This document shows positions 28,505 through 37,753 of a DNA stretch of 64,000 bases, piece by piece; positions within the stretch are counted from its first letter, which is position 1, and each line of letters opens with the position of its first letter. The translations under genes and the position numbers were made by a program. The stretch is from contig NZ_LR026983.1 of the NCBI RefSeq assembly GCF_900604345.1, positions 1,302,001 through 1,366,000 on the forward strand, read 5' to 3'. The stretch is from Maliibacterium massiliense. Its GTDB lineage: Bacteria > Bacillota > Clostridia > Christensenellales > Maliibacteriaceae. The notes below the pieces were generated by a model. The model searched no databases. It was not told the origin of the DNA and was given only the letters and a program-made list of their open reading frames with translations.

Positions 28505-29425
28505 ATGCATGATATTTTAAAAAAGCTGCTCAACCTGGTGACGGACGACGGAATCGTGGATCCCAAGTGGGCGTATAATATCCGCGAGGACGGCGCCTGC
28601 GCGGGCAGGCAGAACAGCCAAAACGTGACCATTACCTCCAAAGAGGGCGTATCGGGCATTGACATTACCGTCAAGCCGGGCACCAAGGGCGAGCGCGTCT
28701 ACATACCGGCCTGCATTACCCACAGCAACGTGGACGACCTGGTGTACAACGACTTTCACATCGGCGCGGGCGCGGACGTCACCATCGTGGCGGGCTGCGG
28801 CGTGCACACCGAGGGGGAGGAAGACAGCCAGCACAACGGCATACACCGGTTTTTTATCGCAGAAGGCGCGCGTGTGGTGTACCTGGAAAAACACATCGGC
28901 ATCGGGGAGGGCACGGGCAAGCGCATCATCAACCCCGAGACCTATGTGGAGCTGGCTAGGGACGCCACCATGCAGATGGACACCACCCAGATCAAGGGGG
29001 TGGACTCCACGGTGCGCACCTCGCGCGCCGTGCTGGAGGCGGGATCGCGCCTGATCATCCGCGAGAAGATCATGACCCACGGCCAGCAGCGCGCCGAGAC
29101 AGTCTTTCATGTGGACTTAAACGGCGAGGACGCGGGGTGCGACTTAGTCTCCCGATCGGTTGCCAGGGGGGAATCCTTCCAGCTGTTCCGCAGCGTTATC
29201 AACGGCAATACCCGCTGCACCGGGCATTCCGAGTGCGACGCGATCATTATGGATGGCGCGCGCGTCAGCGCGGTGCCGGAGCTGACCGCCGCGCACATCG
29301 ACGCATCGCTGGTGCACGAGGCGGCGATCGGCAAGATCGCGGGCGAGCAGATCATCAAGCTGGAGACGCTGGGCCTGAGCGAGCAGGAGGCGGAGCGCAA
29401 GATCATCGAGGGCTTCCTCAAATAG
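28505..29425 (+). CDS. sufB: SufB/SufD-family scaffold protein
   Basis: A 306-residue beta-helix protein of the SufBD family; typical SufB is about 470 residues, so this is a short form. Features: NDFHIGAGADVTIVAGCGVH, split around GCGVHTEG with a conserved Cys, QHNGIHRFFIAEGA, and the C-terminal LETLGLSEQEAERKIIEGFLK-type tail (E-A-E-R-K-I-I-E-G-F). With SufC it forms a two-gene SUF system of the minimal SmsCB kind described in archaea and anaerobes. Confidence 0.85.
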   Translation: MHDILKKLLNLVTDDGIVDPKWAYNIREDGACAGRQNSQNVTITSKEGVSGIDITVKPGTKGERVYIPACITHSNVDDLVYNDFHIGAGADVTIVAGCGVHTEGEEDSQHNGIHRFFIAEGARVVYLEKHIGIGEGTGKRIINPETYVELARDATMQMDTTQIKGVDSTVRTSRAVLEAGSRLIIREKIMTHGQQRAETVFHVDLNGEDAGCDLVSRSVARGESFQLFRSVINGNTRCTGHSECDAIIMDGARVSAVPELTAAHIDASLVHEAAIGKIAGEQIIKLETLGLSEQEAERKIIEGFLK

Positions 29426-29459
29426 GTGTTTGGCGCCACAGTAAAAAAGCGAACGAAAA

Positions 29460-29485
29460 GGGGCGGCCGCATATGCGGCCGCCCC
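29460..29485. terminator. Perfect palindromic terminator after sufCB
   Basis: A 26-bp palindrome with arms GGGGCGGCCGC/GCGGCCGCCCC, bordered by AAAAG and CTTGTT, so it may work in both directions between convergent units. Confidence 0.75.
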
Positions 29486-29584
29486 TTGTTGCTTGCCTTG
29501 TGCGATGTTCCAGAGAGCGCGTGCCATAGAGGAGTATGCGCGCGGGGACGTCCGTCCGCCTGCCCCGCCTGTGCAAGGGGCGCG

Positions 29585-30020
29585 TTACCTTCGGGCCAAC
29601 GCCGCGATGCGCGCTGCCACCTGCCGGGGAGAGATGCCCGTCACGTCGATCTTTGTGGTGTCCAGCGTATTGTAGAGGGGTAGGCGCGCGGCGGCGTCCG
29701 TCTGCTGGCCCCGCCTGTGCAAGGGGCGCGTCACCTTCGGGCCAACGCCGCGATGCGCGCTGCCGCCTGCTGGGGGAGATGTCCGTCACGTCAATCTTTG
29801 TGGTGTCCAGCGTATTGTAGAGGGGCAGGCGCGAGGCGGCGTCCGTCTGCTGGCCCCGCCTGTGCAAGGGGCGCGTCACTTTCGGGCCAACGCCGCGATG
29901 CGCGCTGCCGCCTGCTGAGGGAGATGTCCGTCACGTCGATCTTTGTGGTGTCCAGCGTATTGTAGAGGGGTAGGCGCGAGGCGGCGTCCGTCTGCTGGCC
30001 CCGCCTGTGCAAGGGGCGCG
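29585..30020 (-). repeat. Three tandem copies of the 3' end of the adjacent kinase gene
   Basis: Units at 29876-30020, 29731-29875 (145 bp each) and 29585-29730 (146 bp) each repeat the last 36 codons plus stop of the kinase gene (30021-30524) and a 34-base GC-rich spacer. Each keeps the LPLYNTLDTTKIDVT coding stretch. The farthest copy resembles the gene end most closely. Confidence 0.9.
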
Positions 30021-30524
30021 TCACCTTCGGGCCAACGCCGCGATGCGCGCTGCCACCTGCCGGGGAGAGATGCCCGTCACGTCGATCTTTGTGGTGTCCA
30101 GCGTATTGTAGAGGGGTAGGCGCGCGGCGGCGTCCGCGAGCCTATCCGGCTGGCGCTGGCCGCGCGCAACATCCTGTCGCCAGTGCGCTTCGAGCGCCAC
30201 AGGCGTGCATACCAGCGAGAGGGACAGCACATCGTAGCCCTCCTGTGGCAGGCGCGATAGGATGTCGTCGATGATCTGCTGCTGGTGCATCACCCAGCTG
30301 AGGATCACGTACTGAAAGTGGCTGTTGCCGAGCGCGCCGCGCAATAGATGGGTGATGTTGTCCAGCACCATGGCCTTGTTTTCCGCATCCACAACGAACG
30401 GGTGCATGTCCCAGCACCAGTCGCCGTCCAGATAAAAGCTGGGCACAAGCATGCCAGCCAGCGCGCGGCCCACCGCGCTCTTGCCCACACCCATCGTGCC
30501 GCCCAGCAGGATCAGTTTCTTCAT
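30021..30524 (-). CDS. Small P-loop kinase-like protein
   Basis: A 167-residue protein with Walker A GGTMGVGKS at residues 8-16, an acidic LDGDWCWDMHPF segment and a C-terminal NTLDTTKIDVTG that is typical of gluconate/shikimate-kinase-like or adenylyl-kinase-like P-loop proteins. ATG 30524 follows GGGGGAG. The substrate is unknown. The last 36 codons are repeated three times behind the stop. It seems to be alone in its transcription unit. Confidence 0.7.
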   Translation of the reverse strand: MKKLILLGGTMGVGKSAVGRALAGMLVPSFYLDGDWCWDMHPFVVDAENKAMVLDNITHLLRGALGNSHFQYVILSWVMHQQQIIDDILSRLPQEGYDVLSLSLVCTPVALEAHWRQDVARGQRQPDRLADAAARLPLYNTLDTTKIDVTGISPRQVAARIAALARR

Positions 30525-30589
30525 GCGCTACCGACTCCCCCATCACAAATAGACGCTGCGCCCATTATACGCCTGGCGCGCGTATGCGT

Positions 30590-31213
30590 CTACAGGCGCT
30601 TTACCGGCAGGCGCAGCACGGTGCGCAGCCGCGCGGGATCCGCGCGCCGGGGGTCGGAGAGGTAGATCTCGTGGTGCCGGCGGGCGGCGTCGGGCGCCAG
30701 CTGCTGCGCCTGCATAAAGGCGTGCAGCTGCGCCAGGCTCACCGGCTCGTCCGCATAGGGACCGCGGTGCAGCATCTGCACGCAGCGTCCCTCAGTCCAG
30801 GTGACAAAGCGTGCCCGCGCGATGGGGAGATCGGGCTTTTTGCGCTGGCACGCCAGCAGCGCGTCTGCAAAGACATCCTCGGTGACAAAATCGGGCTGGC
30901 GGATCATGCTCGTCCAACACCAATCGCCCCGCGCCTGCACGTCAAAGGGGCCATCCTTGCAGGACCACAGCCCCTCCAGCGGGGGTACCACGTACTCGTA
31001 GTAGCCCGCGATAGGGCGCGGCCCCAGCTTGGACATCTTGATGTTGAAGCTCAGCGCGTAGAGCACCTGCAGCGCCTGCTGGTAGTCCGCGCCCTCGGGC
31101 GCGCCTTCCCCGTCCACCATGATGAAGCGCATGGCCGGCACGTCGATACACATGGGCGCGGCCCCCGGCAGATAGAGGTCCTTGTAAGCCTTTTTAAAAT
31201 CCAGTTTTTCCAT
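30590..31213 (-). CDS. GyrI-like (SOUL/BmrR effector-type) domain protein
   Basis: A 207-residue protein beginning MEKLDFKKAYKDLYLP; ATG 31213 follows GGAGGG. The pattern MRFIMVDGEGAPEG ... LYALSFNIKMSK ... WCWTSMIRQPDFVT ... GRCVQMLHRGPYADEP ... HHEIYLSDPRR is the GyrI-like small-molecule-binding fold of YdhP/YccK-type proteins. There is no DNA-binding domain, so it is a free-standing effector binder or hydrolase of unknown substrate. Confidence 0.8.
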   Translation of the reverse strand: MEKLDFKKAYKDLYLPGAAPMCIDVPAMRFIMVDGEGAPEGADYQQALQVLYALSFNIKMSKLGPRPIAGYYEYVVPPLEGLWSCKDGPFDVQARGDWCWTSMIRQPDFVTEDVFADALLACQRKKPDLPIARARFVTWTEGRCVQMLHRGPYADEPVSLAQLHAFMQAQQLAPDAARRHHEIYLSDPRRADPARLRTVLRLPVKRL

Positions 31214-32081
31214 GGACGCATCCCTCCTTTTGATTGCCTTTAGCATAGCGCGGCAAAGCGGACAACATACGCGGCCTATTTATAAAAAATATGTCCATCC
31301 ATGGCCGCCTGGCTGGGGCGAAGAAAAGGGGGGCGCGCCACATATGCGCGCAAGGGAAGCGTCAGGTGCCACATATATGAAAAAAACGCTGGCCGTGGAT
31401 GTCTGTCCACCCAGCGCCTGTCAAAGGCGCCTGCTGCGCCGCCCATGGCGCAGTGCGGGGAAGGCAGAGCGCCCGCTGCTATGGCGCTTTGCGTAATCTC
31501 CAGCGCTTGTTTGACCTGTTTTTTATGTGGTTTGAACAGGCAACGCAAGCGACGAACGCCCAGCCGAACAAAACGCCATGGCGTTCGGCCTGCTTTTATA
31601 TGGTGGTACAAGCGAAACAGAAGTGGGCATGGGGCCTGGTCGCGTCGTTATTTTGCACCCTGCCATGCAATGCACCCAAACGAGGCAAAGGATCGGTGCC
31701 TTGCTCCCAGCCCAAAGAACCGCTTTGCCTGGCATTGCTTTTCTAGCTGGCGAGGCAAGCGGGACGGACGACGGCGCCTGCCCATACAAAGCCCATATTC
31801 CTTGGGCCAACGTTTAACAGGGCAGGCAGTGAGGCGGAAGCTATTGCACCGATTGCATATAAAAACCAGCGCTTTCCTACGCCGGTTTTTATCAAGACAG
31901 GCAATGAGCCAACGGGCGCTTTCACATGCCGGCCTGCAAGCCACCGCTTTTTTGCGTCTGCCTTTATCAAGGCAGGCAATGAATCAGCGGGCATCTTCGC
32001 ATGCCAACCCCAAAATTACCGTTTTCTTTGATCCTACCTTTTTTTCGTAAAAGAAAGGTGGGTTTGTAAAAGAAAGGTAGG
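31214..32081. other. Long intergenic region with degenerate 75-bp repeats
   Basis: No convincing gene. Between about 31815 and 32040 roughly three degenerate units of about 75 bp follow each other; on the minus strand each translates as a SLPxLIKxxxxKRW-like pattern but without start or ribosome site. Upstream (31440-31780) there is related low-complexity sequence. Confidence 0.5.
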
Positions 32082-33125
32082 CTATGCGGCGTCCGCAAGC
32101 TTCATATCGCCGGAGCGCACCCAGCCCAGTTTGCGCAGGCCCGCGTCGAAGAGCAGGGTCAGCGCGATGGGCAGCACAAAGTGTACCAACGCGATTTCGC
32201 CCAGCAGCAGCCACGTGTTGGTGGTGGGGGACATGGTGGCCCAGGTGGCGAACTGGCCCACCAGGCCGCTCGTGCCCATGCCAGCGCCCAGCGCGTTGCA
32301 GCTCATACGAAACACGGCGGTGGAGATGGGCCCCACCACCGCGGCGGCGAGGGTGGGCGCAATCCATATCTGGGGCCGGCGGATGATGTTGCCCACCTGC
32401 AGCATGGAGGTGCCCAAGCCCTGGGCGAGCACGCCGCCCCAGCTGTTATCGCGTCTGCTGGCCGCGGCAAAGCCCACCATCTGCGCGCAGCAGCCGGCCA
32501 CGGCCGCGCCCGCGGCAAGGCCGTCCAAACCGATGGAGATGGCGATGGCGGCGCTGGAGATGGGCGCGGTGAGCGCCATGCCCATGATCACCGCCACCAG
32601 GATGCCCATGGGGATGGGCTGCAGGGTGGTGGCGTAGTTGATGGCCTGCCCCAGCGCGGTCATAAACGAGCCGATGGGGGGACCCACGTACACGCCGATG
32701 AGCCCGCCGGAGATGATGGAGACAAAGGGCACGGCCACGATATCAAACCCGCCGGTGCGCCCGCACACCAGATCGCCCAGCACGGCGCCCACAATGGCCG
32801 CCACCAGCGCGCCGACCGGCCCGCCGCCCGAGGCGTAACCGATGGCGCCCGTCACCGCGGCAGAGAAGATGACCAGCGGGCGCACCTTCATGCCGTAGGC
32901 GATGGCCACGCCGATGGCCGCGCCCACCACGGGCGAGGAGGCATCCACCATTTTGGTGAGCTGCTCCAGAAAGCCCAGCCCCGGTATTTTGGCAAACTGC
33001 CCGAGAATCAGCCCGATGATCAGTGTACAGAACAGGCCCAGCGCCATGGAACTGAGCGGATCGATGATATAGCGCTTGGCGAAGCGGGAGACGGCCCCGC
33101 CGCCCTTTTCCTTGTTTGCTGCCAT
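32082..33125 (-). CDS. PTS-IIC-type sugar transporter membrane protein
   Basis: A 347-residue polytopic membrane protein, start ATG 33125 with AAGGAG twelve bases upstream. About ten hydrophobic segments with Gly-rich loops (GVAIAYGMKVRPLVIFS, ISGGLIGVYVGPPIG, GLGTSMLQVGNIIRRP) match the PTS_EIIC_2 family, which is often found without adjacent IIA/IIB domains. Substrate is unknown and no other PTS gene lies nearby. It is close behind argS on the same strand. Confidence 0.75.
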   Translation of the reverse strand: MAANKEKGGGAVSRFAKRYIIDPLSSMALGLFCTLIIGLILGQFAKIPGLGFLEQLTKMVDASSPVVGAAIGVAIAYGMKVRPLVIFSAAVTGAIGYASGGGPVGALVAAIVGAVLGDLVCGRTGGFDIVAVPFVSIISGGLIGVYVGPPIGSFMTALGQAINYATTLQPIPMGILVAVIMGMALTAPISSAAIAISIGLDGLAAGAAVAGCCAQMVGFAAASRRDNSWGGVLAQGLGTSMLQVGNIIRRPQIWIAPTLAAAVVGPISTAVFRMSCNALGAGMGTSGLVGQFATWATMSPTTNTWLLLGEIALVHFVLPIALTLLFDAGLRKLGWVRSGDMKLADAA

Positions 33126-33177
33126 TCGTAATCGCAACTCCTTTTCACAGGTGCACAATCGTGCCGTTTTATTCGCA

Positions 33178-34896
33178 TTACATGCGCTCGGGCGCCGCCA
33201 TGCCGATCAGGTACAGGCCCGATGCAAGGACGGTGCGCGCCGCGTCCGTCAGGCACAGGCGCGCCTGGCGCCTGGCGGGGTCTTCACACATGATATGGTG
33301 CTCGTAATAGAACCGGTTGAAGGCCTGGGCCACATCCACGATATAGCGTGTGATGAGCGAGGGCTCGTTCTGCGCCATGGCGTCCTGCACAACCGCGCCG
33401 TAGCGGGCCAGCAGCGCCAGCAGGGCCTGGGTTTCCTCGTCATCCAGCAGCGCATAATCCACGGGTAGGGCGGCGTCATAGCGCGCCTTGCGCAGCACGC
33501 TGCAGGCGCGCGCATGGGTGTACTGCACGTAAGGGCCGGTCTCCCCGTCAAAGTTCAGCGCGCGCGCGTAGGAGAAGGTGATGTCCTTGATGCGGTTGTT
33601 GCTCAAGGTGTTGAACACAATCGCGCCCACGCCCACCTGGCGGGCCACTTCGTCAAAGTTTTCCAGCGCGGGGCTCTTCTCCTGCATGATCTGGCGGGTT
33701 TTTTCAATGGCGGCGCGCAGCACGTCCTCCAGAAAGACCACCCGCCCCTTGCGCGTGGAGAGGGTGCCCTCCTCCAGCGACACCATGCCGAAGGCCACGT
33801 GCTCCAAATCCTTGGCCCAGGGGTAGCCCATCAGCTCGATCACTTTGAACCACTGGGCAAAGTGCAGGTTTTGCTGGTAGGCCACCACGTAAAGGCATTT
33901 TTCAAAATCGTAGGTATCCTTGCGGTAGAGCGCTGCGGCAATATCCCGCGTGGCGTAGAGGGTGGCGCCGTCCGCCTTGAGGATCATGCACGGGGGCATG
34001 TTGTAGGCGGACAGGTCCACCACCTGCGCGCCTTGGCTCTCCACCAGCAGGTGCTTGTCCGCAAGCTCTTTGATCACGCGGTCCATCTTGTCGTTGTAAA
34101 AGCTCTCGCCCGCGTAGGAGTCAAAATGCACGTCGAGCAGCTCGTACACCTTGGCGACCTCGCGCAGCGTCAGCTCCTTGAACCAGTTGAACAGGGAAAG
34201 CGCTTCCTCGTCGCCATCCTCGATCTTTTTAAACCAGGCGCGCGCCTCGTCCTCCAGCGCGGGGCACTGCTCGGCCTCCTCGTGGAAGCGCACGTAGATA
34301 TCCAGCAGGCCGTTGATGGTGGTGCGCTCGATTTCCTCGCGGTTTCCCCAGCGCTTGTAGGCGACAATCAGCTTGCCGAACTGGGTGCCCCAGTCGCCCA
34401 AATGGTTGATGCCCACGCTTTTATAGCCCAGGAAATTGTAAATGCGGTACAGGCTATTGCCGATGACCGTGGTGCTCAGATGGCCAATGTGGAAGGGCTT
34501 GGCGATGTTGATGGAGGAATAGTCGATGCACACTGCCCGCCCATGGCCCAGGTCTTCTCTGCCGTAGTCCGGCCCCTGCGCGCGGATTTCCTCCAGCACG
34601 CCCCGCGCAAGCGCGGCGCGGTCCAGGTAAAAATTGAGATACCCGCCCACAGCCTCCACGCGCGCCAGGCAGACGGGCAGGCCCGCCTCTAGAATGCGCG
34701 CGGCCAAGTCCGCGGCGATTTTGGGCGGGGCCTGGCGCAGCGCGCGCGCCAGCTTAAAGCAGGGCAACGCAAAATCACCCAGCTTGCGCTCGGGCGGCAC
34801 CTCCAGCCAGCTTTGGGTTTGGGCCGCATCAAGCTGCGCGCCCTCGGGCGCGACCTGGCAGAGCAGCGCCGCAATGGCAGATGCAAAGTCCATCAT
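33178..34896 (-). CDS. argS: Arginyl-tRNA synthetase
   Basis: A 572-residue class I synthetase that charges tRNA-Arg. Features are the N-terminal tRNA-binding domain, the HIGH-type motif in INIAKPFHIGHLSTT, the LSTRKG variant of KMSKS (residues about 375-380, in EEGTLSTRKGRV), and the DALR C-terminal anticodon-binding domain ending GLYLIGMAAPERM. ATG 34896 or 34893 follows GGAG. A tRNA-Arg gene is 2.2 kb away. I saw no T-box in the leader. Confidence 0.95.
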   Translation of the reverse strand: MMDFASAIAALLCQVAPEGAQLDAAQTQSWLEVPPERKLGDFALPCFKLARALRQAPPKIAADLAARILEAGLPVCLARVEAVGGYLNFYLDRAALARGVLEEIRAQGPDYGREDLGHGRAVCIDYSSINIAKPFHIGHLSTTVIGNSLYRIYNFLGYKSVGINHLGDWGTQFGKLIVAYKRWGNREEIERTTINGLLDIYVRFHEEAEQCPALEDEARAWFKKIEDGDEEALSLFNWFKELTLREVAKVYELLDVHFDSYAGESFYNDKMDRVIKELADKHLLVESQGAQVVDLSAYNMPPCMILKADGATLYATRDIAAALYRKDTYDFEKCLYVVAYQQNLHFAQWFKVIELMGYPWAKDLEHVAFGMVSLEEGTLSTRKGRVVFLEDVLRAAIEKTRQIMQEKSPALENFDEVARQVGVGAIVFNTLSNNRIKDITFSYARALNFDGETGPYVQYTHARACSVLRKARYDAALPVDYALLDDEETQALLALLARYGAVVQDAMAQNEPSLITRYIVDVAQAFNRFYYEHHIMCEDPARRQARLCLTDAARTVLASGLYLIGMAAPERM

Positions 34897-35532
34897 GATC
34901 GGATCTCCTTTTTTTCACAGTGCAGAGGGAAAAACTTATAAATAGGTAGATACTCCTGTAAAACGCGCGCTTTGAAGCGATTGCCCCAAGCGGGAAAAAG
35001 TATCATCTTGAATCATACCGCATCCGCAGGGACGATGCAAGCAATCGGGCGAAAGCGGCGTGTATGCCCGGCGGCTTTTGTGCGCGAAATTGCGTGCAGC
35101 AGTGCACCCGCACGCTGGTTTTTCCGCGGCCGCGGCGATGGCCGGGCGCTTCGGCAGGTTAACCCCGCGCAAGGTACACGTCGCCATCGCGCGCGCAGGG
35201 GCAGGCAAACGAGGGACAGAGGGCACTGACTGGGGGCCAGCGCGGCGTGCAGGCGATCTGCTGTAGAAAAACCCGCGGGAGCGCTGCACGCTCTTTGATG
35301 TCCGAAGTCTTGCGGCGTTACGGTTCCGGCGTAAACGAGAGTAAATGGTAAATGTTAAGGTTAACAAAGTCCCTTTCCCTGAAAAACGCTGCATTTTGAC
35401 GTATTTTCACTGGAAATTTCCCAATGCGTCGCGTCAATGCACGGGCGTTATGCAGTTTCGGGTAAAACAAACGTTATACAAATAAATGTAGTATAAAACA
35501 CCAAATATTACAAAAATAAGCATGTTTTATCG
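34897..35532. other. Intergenic, no gene recognised
   Basis: About 640 bases between the divergent argS and binding-protein genes. The right part becomes AT-rich (35400-35570). There is no T-box, riboswitch or small gene that I can support. Confidence 0.5.
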
Positions 35533-35561
35533 TTGACGAAAGTGCACAGGGCGACTATGAT
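35533..35561 (+). promoter_or_regulatory. Promoter of the binding-protein gene
   Basis: TTGACG (35533-35538), 17 bases, TATGAT (35556-35561). The leader to ATG 35798 is about 230 bases, long enough for a regulatory RNA, though none is recognised. Confidence 0.5.
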
Positions 35562-35797
35562 GAAATTATTAGGATACGTAACAAAACACGAAAAACTTCC
35601 GTGATGTGCGCATGGCGCAGGTGTTCCAGAAAACGATCATGAAAATTGTTTTTATGCCGGCTTTTACAGAGGCGTATGTATTGGTTTGTTGACGCTGTGC
35701 GTGGTTTATCATCAAACCTACGTTTAGATCAGGGAGAAGGGATCTAAAAAGTGCAAACCACAGCGTGACATATGTGAATTACGAGGGAGGTAAACAC

Positions 35798-36904
35798 ATG
35801 AAAAAGAATACCCGTACACTCATGGCACTGGTGTTGGTGCTGACGCTGATGGCCACGCTGCTGGTTGGCTGCGGCCAGAAGAAGCAGGATGCTTCGTTCA
35901 ATTATCCATCGCCGGATGCAAGCGCGAGCGTTTCCGCCTCTGCGTCCGCATCCACGGATGCCAACAAGGGCCGCACGCCGCTGGCCGACAGCCCGGAAAA
36001 GATTGAAAAAGACATCGTCTTTGGCATGCCCGTCAAAGCCATGTCCGCGCTGTTCTACGTGGAGCTGGCCAAGGGCGTGCAGCGCGCCATCGACGAAATG
36101 AACGAAAAGAGCGGCCGCAACGACAAGGTCATCATCATGGACGACAACCGCGACCTGCAGAAGGAAGCGGCCAACGTGGAGGACCTCATCACCCAGAAGG
36201 TGGACGTCATGATCCTGGTCTGCATGGACCCCATCGGTTCCGTGCCGTCCCTCAACGCCTGCCTTAAGGTGCAGGACAGAATGCCCACCGTCATCATCGA
36301 CGCGCCCTGCAACGGCAGCGAGAAGGCGGACGCCGTGATCGTTTCCAACAACAAGGAGGGCGGCCGCCTGGAGATGGAGATGCTTGCCAAGGCCCTCAAC
36401 GGCAAAGGCAAGATCGTCTGCTTGGAGGATACCACCAACCCCAACTCGGAAATCCGCTCTCAGGGCCGCGACGAAGAGTTGAAAAAATGGCCCGACATCG
36501 AAGTGCTGCAGATCGAGGATGGCATCGGCACGGTCGACAAGGCGCTGGAGGTTATGAACAACCTGATGCAGGCGCATCCCGACATCGACGGCGTGTGGTG
36601 CTTCTCTGACTCCCCCGCCCAGGGCGCTGTGGCTGCGGTTGACGCTGCCGGCAAGATCGACAAAATCAAGGTGTGTGGCCTGGACGGCTCCGTCACGGCC
36701 AAACAGCTGATCCGCGAGGGCAAACAGTACGGCTCTGCCGCGCAGTTCCCCATTCAGCTGGGCTACGACGGCGTCATGACCGGTTACGACCTGCTGTGCG
36801 GCAAAGCGCCCGCTTCGCAGACCAAGTATGTTGACGTCGCCTGGATCGACGCTTCCAACATCAACGATCCCAAGTACGCTGGCGACAGCAACGAGATCGA
36901 CTAA
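35798..36904 (+). CDS. Type I periplasmic-binding lipoprotein (sugar ABC type)
   Basis: A 368-residue lipoprotein, ATG 35798 after GAGGGAGG. The signal peptide ends in lipobox LLVGCG. A Ser/Ala-rich linker (SASVSASASAST) follows, then a ribose-binding-like domain: VFGMPVKAMSALFYVELAKG, split around KAMSALFYVEL, DVMILVCMDPIGSVP, VIIDAPCNGSEKADAVI-type hinge, and GVWCFSDSPAQGA. It would bind a sugar or similar ligand outside the cell. No permease or ATPase gene is adjacent, so it either uses distant partners or acts as a sensor. Confidence 0.85.
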   Translation: MKKNTRTLMALVLVLTLMATLLVGCGQKKQDASFNYPSPDASASVSASASASTDANKGRTPLADSPEKIEKDIVFGMPVKAMSALFYVELAKGVQRAIDEMNEKSGRNDKVIIMDDNRDLQKEAANVEDLITQKVDVMILVCMDPIGSVPSLNACLKVQDRMPTVIIDAPCNGSEKADAVIVSNNKEGGRLEMEMLAKALNGKGKIVCLEDTTNPNSEIRSQGRDEELKKWPDIEVLQIEDGIGTVDKALEVMNNLMQAHPDIDGVWCFSDSPAQGAVAAVDAAGKIDKIKVCGLDGSVTAKQLIREGKQYGSAAQFPIQLGYDGVMTGYDLLCGKAPASQTKYVDVAWIDASNINDPKYAGDSNEID

Positions 36905-36951
36905 AACGCGCGATAACGCATCTAGAGCGTTTTCCCTTCTCTCCCATAGGA

Positions 36952-36996
36952 AAGGGGCGCCCACGCATCCGTATGGATGCGCTGGGCGCCCCTTTT
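36952..36996 (+). terminator. Strong terminator after the binding-protein gene
   Basis: GGGGCGCC-CA-CGCATCC / GGATGCG-CT-GGGCGCCCC stem with GTAT loop, then CCTTTT. Confidence 0.85.
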
Positions 36997-37010
36997 ATGA
37001 TAAAAAACGG

Positions 37011-37039
37011 TTGACATGCCCTGGGGACGGCGATATAAT
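37011..37039 (+). promoter_or_regulatory. Consensus promoter of the tRNA gene
   Basis: TTGACA (37011-37016), exactly 17 bases, TATAAT (37034-37039); both boxes are perfect. Confidence 0.85.
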
Positions 37040-37077
37040 AAGTAAGCACGCAAGAGAGATCTTGCGTTTATATAGAT

Positions 37078-37154
<77 letters not shown>

Positions 37155-37176
37155 GCGGCAAGTTGCCGCACCCAAG

Positions 37177-37210
37177 TTCGCAAACTGCTTTGGTGGTTTG
37201 CGAATTTTTT
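37177..37210 (+). terminator. tRNA terminator
   Basis: TTCGCAAAC/GTTTGCGAA (37177-37185, 37196-37204), then TTTTTT. Confidence 0.88.
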
Positions 37211-37753
37211 ATTTCACGAAATGGGGTATCCATATCGTCAAACCCTGCCAAAGCGATATAATCCGAACCTTGTGCCGATTAGCGATGGGTTTGGATTTAT
37301 GGCTATTCTAGAAATATACCTGTATATAATGCCTGAGAAAAATTTATCGCAATGGAAGATGGTAACATCCTGCTTAAAATCATTGTGGTGGATTTCATTA
37401 TGAACTGTCATTTTTCATAGCGAAAGGAAAAGTATTAAAAAATACGGGCGGATAAAAAAGGACGAACCAGTAAACAAAATCATGGAAAGCCCGGCGTTCT
37501 TTTTGCAGTACGCTGGACTTTTGCAAATGAAATCCGCCATTACTGCGTAAACGATACAGCCGGGATGAACAACTCTGATAGTATATAGATAAAGAAGTCT
37601 GTGGCAAGGCTCCAAAAAGCGCGAAGGGATATCCCTTCCTCTTTCCTTACAGGAAAGAGGAAGCCTCCTTATCCGCATAAAATTTGCAGAAAAGAGGGGG
37701 CGCTCCCTTTCGCTTTGCCTTTATGGTAAAAAACACGAAAGGAATGAGAACAG
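37211..37753. other. AT-rich leader region before the second surface protein
   Basis: No gene seen. A perfect 13-bp hairpin CTTCCTCTTTCCT/AGGAAAGAGGAAG (37635-37647, 37651-37663) lies about 90 bases before the surface-protein start. The lower GC begins right after the tRNA terminator, so foreign DNA may start here. Confidence 0.5.

Noticed and set aside
29585..30020. CRISPR array suggested by regular repeats
   Set aside because: Units are 145 bp, repeat the adjacent gene end throughout and have no unique spacers.
31301..32050. 249-codon plus-strand frame in the repeat region
   Set aside because: Composition is unlike a protein, it spans degenerate repeats, and it has no ribosome site.
33514..34692. 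392-codon plus-strand frame opposite argS
   Set aside because: argS is unambiguous on the minus strand.
34897..35200. T-box leader for argS
   Set aside because: No TGGNACCGCG-type antiterminator or terminator pair found on the minus strand upstream of the gene.
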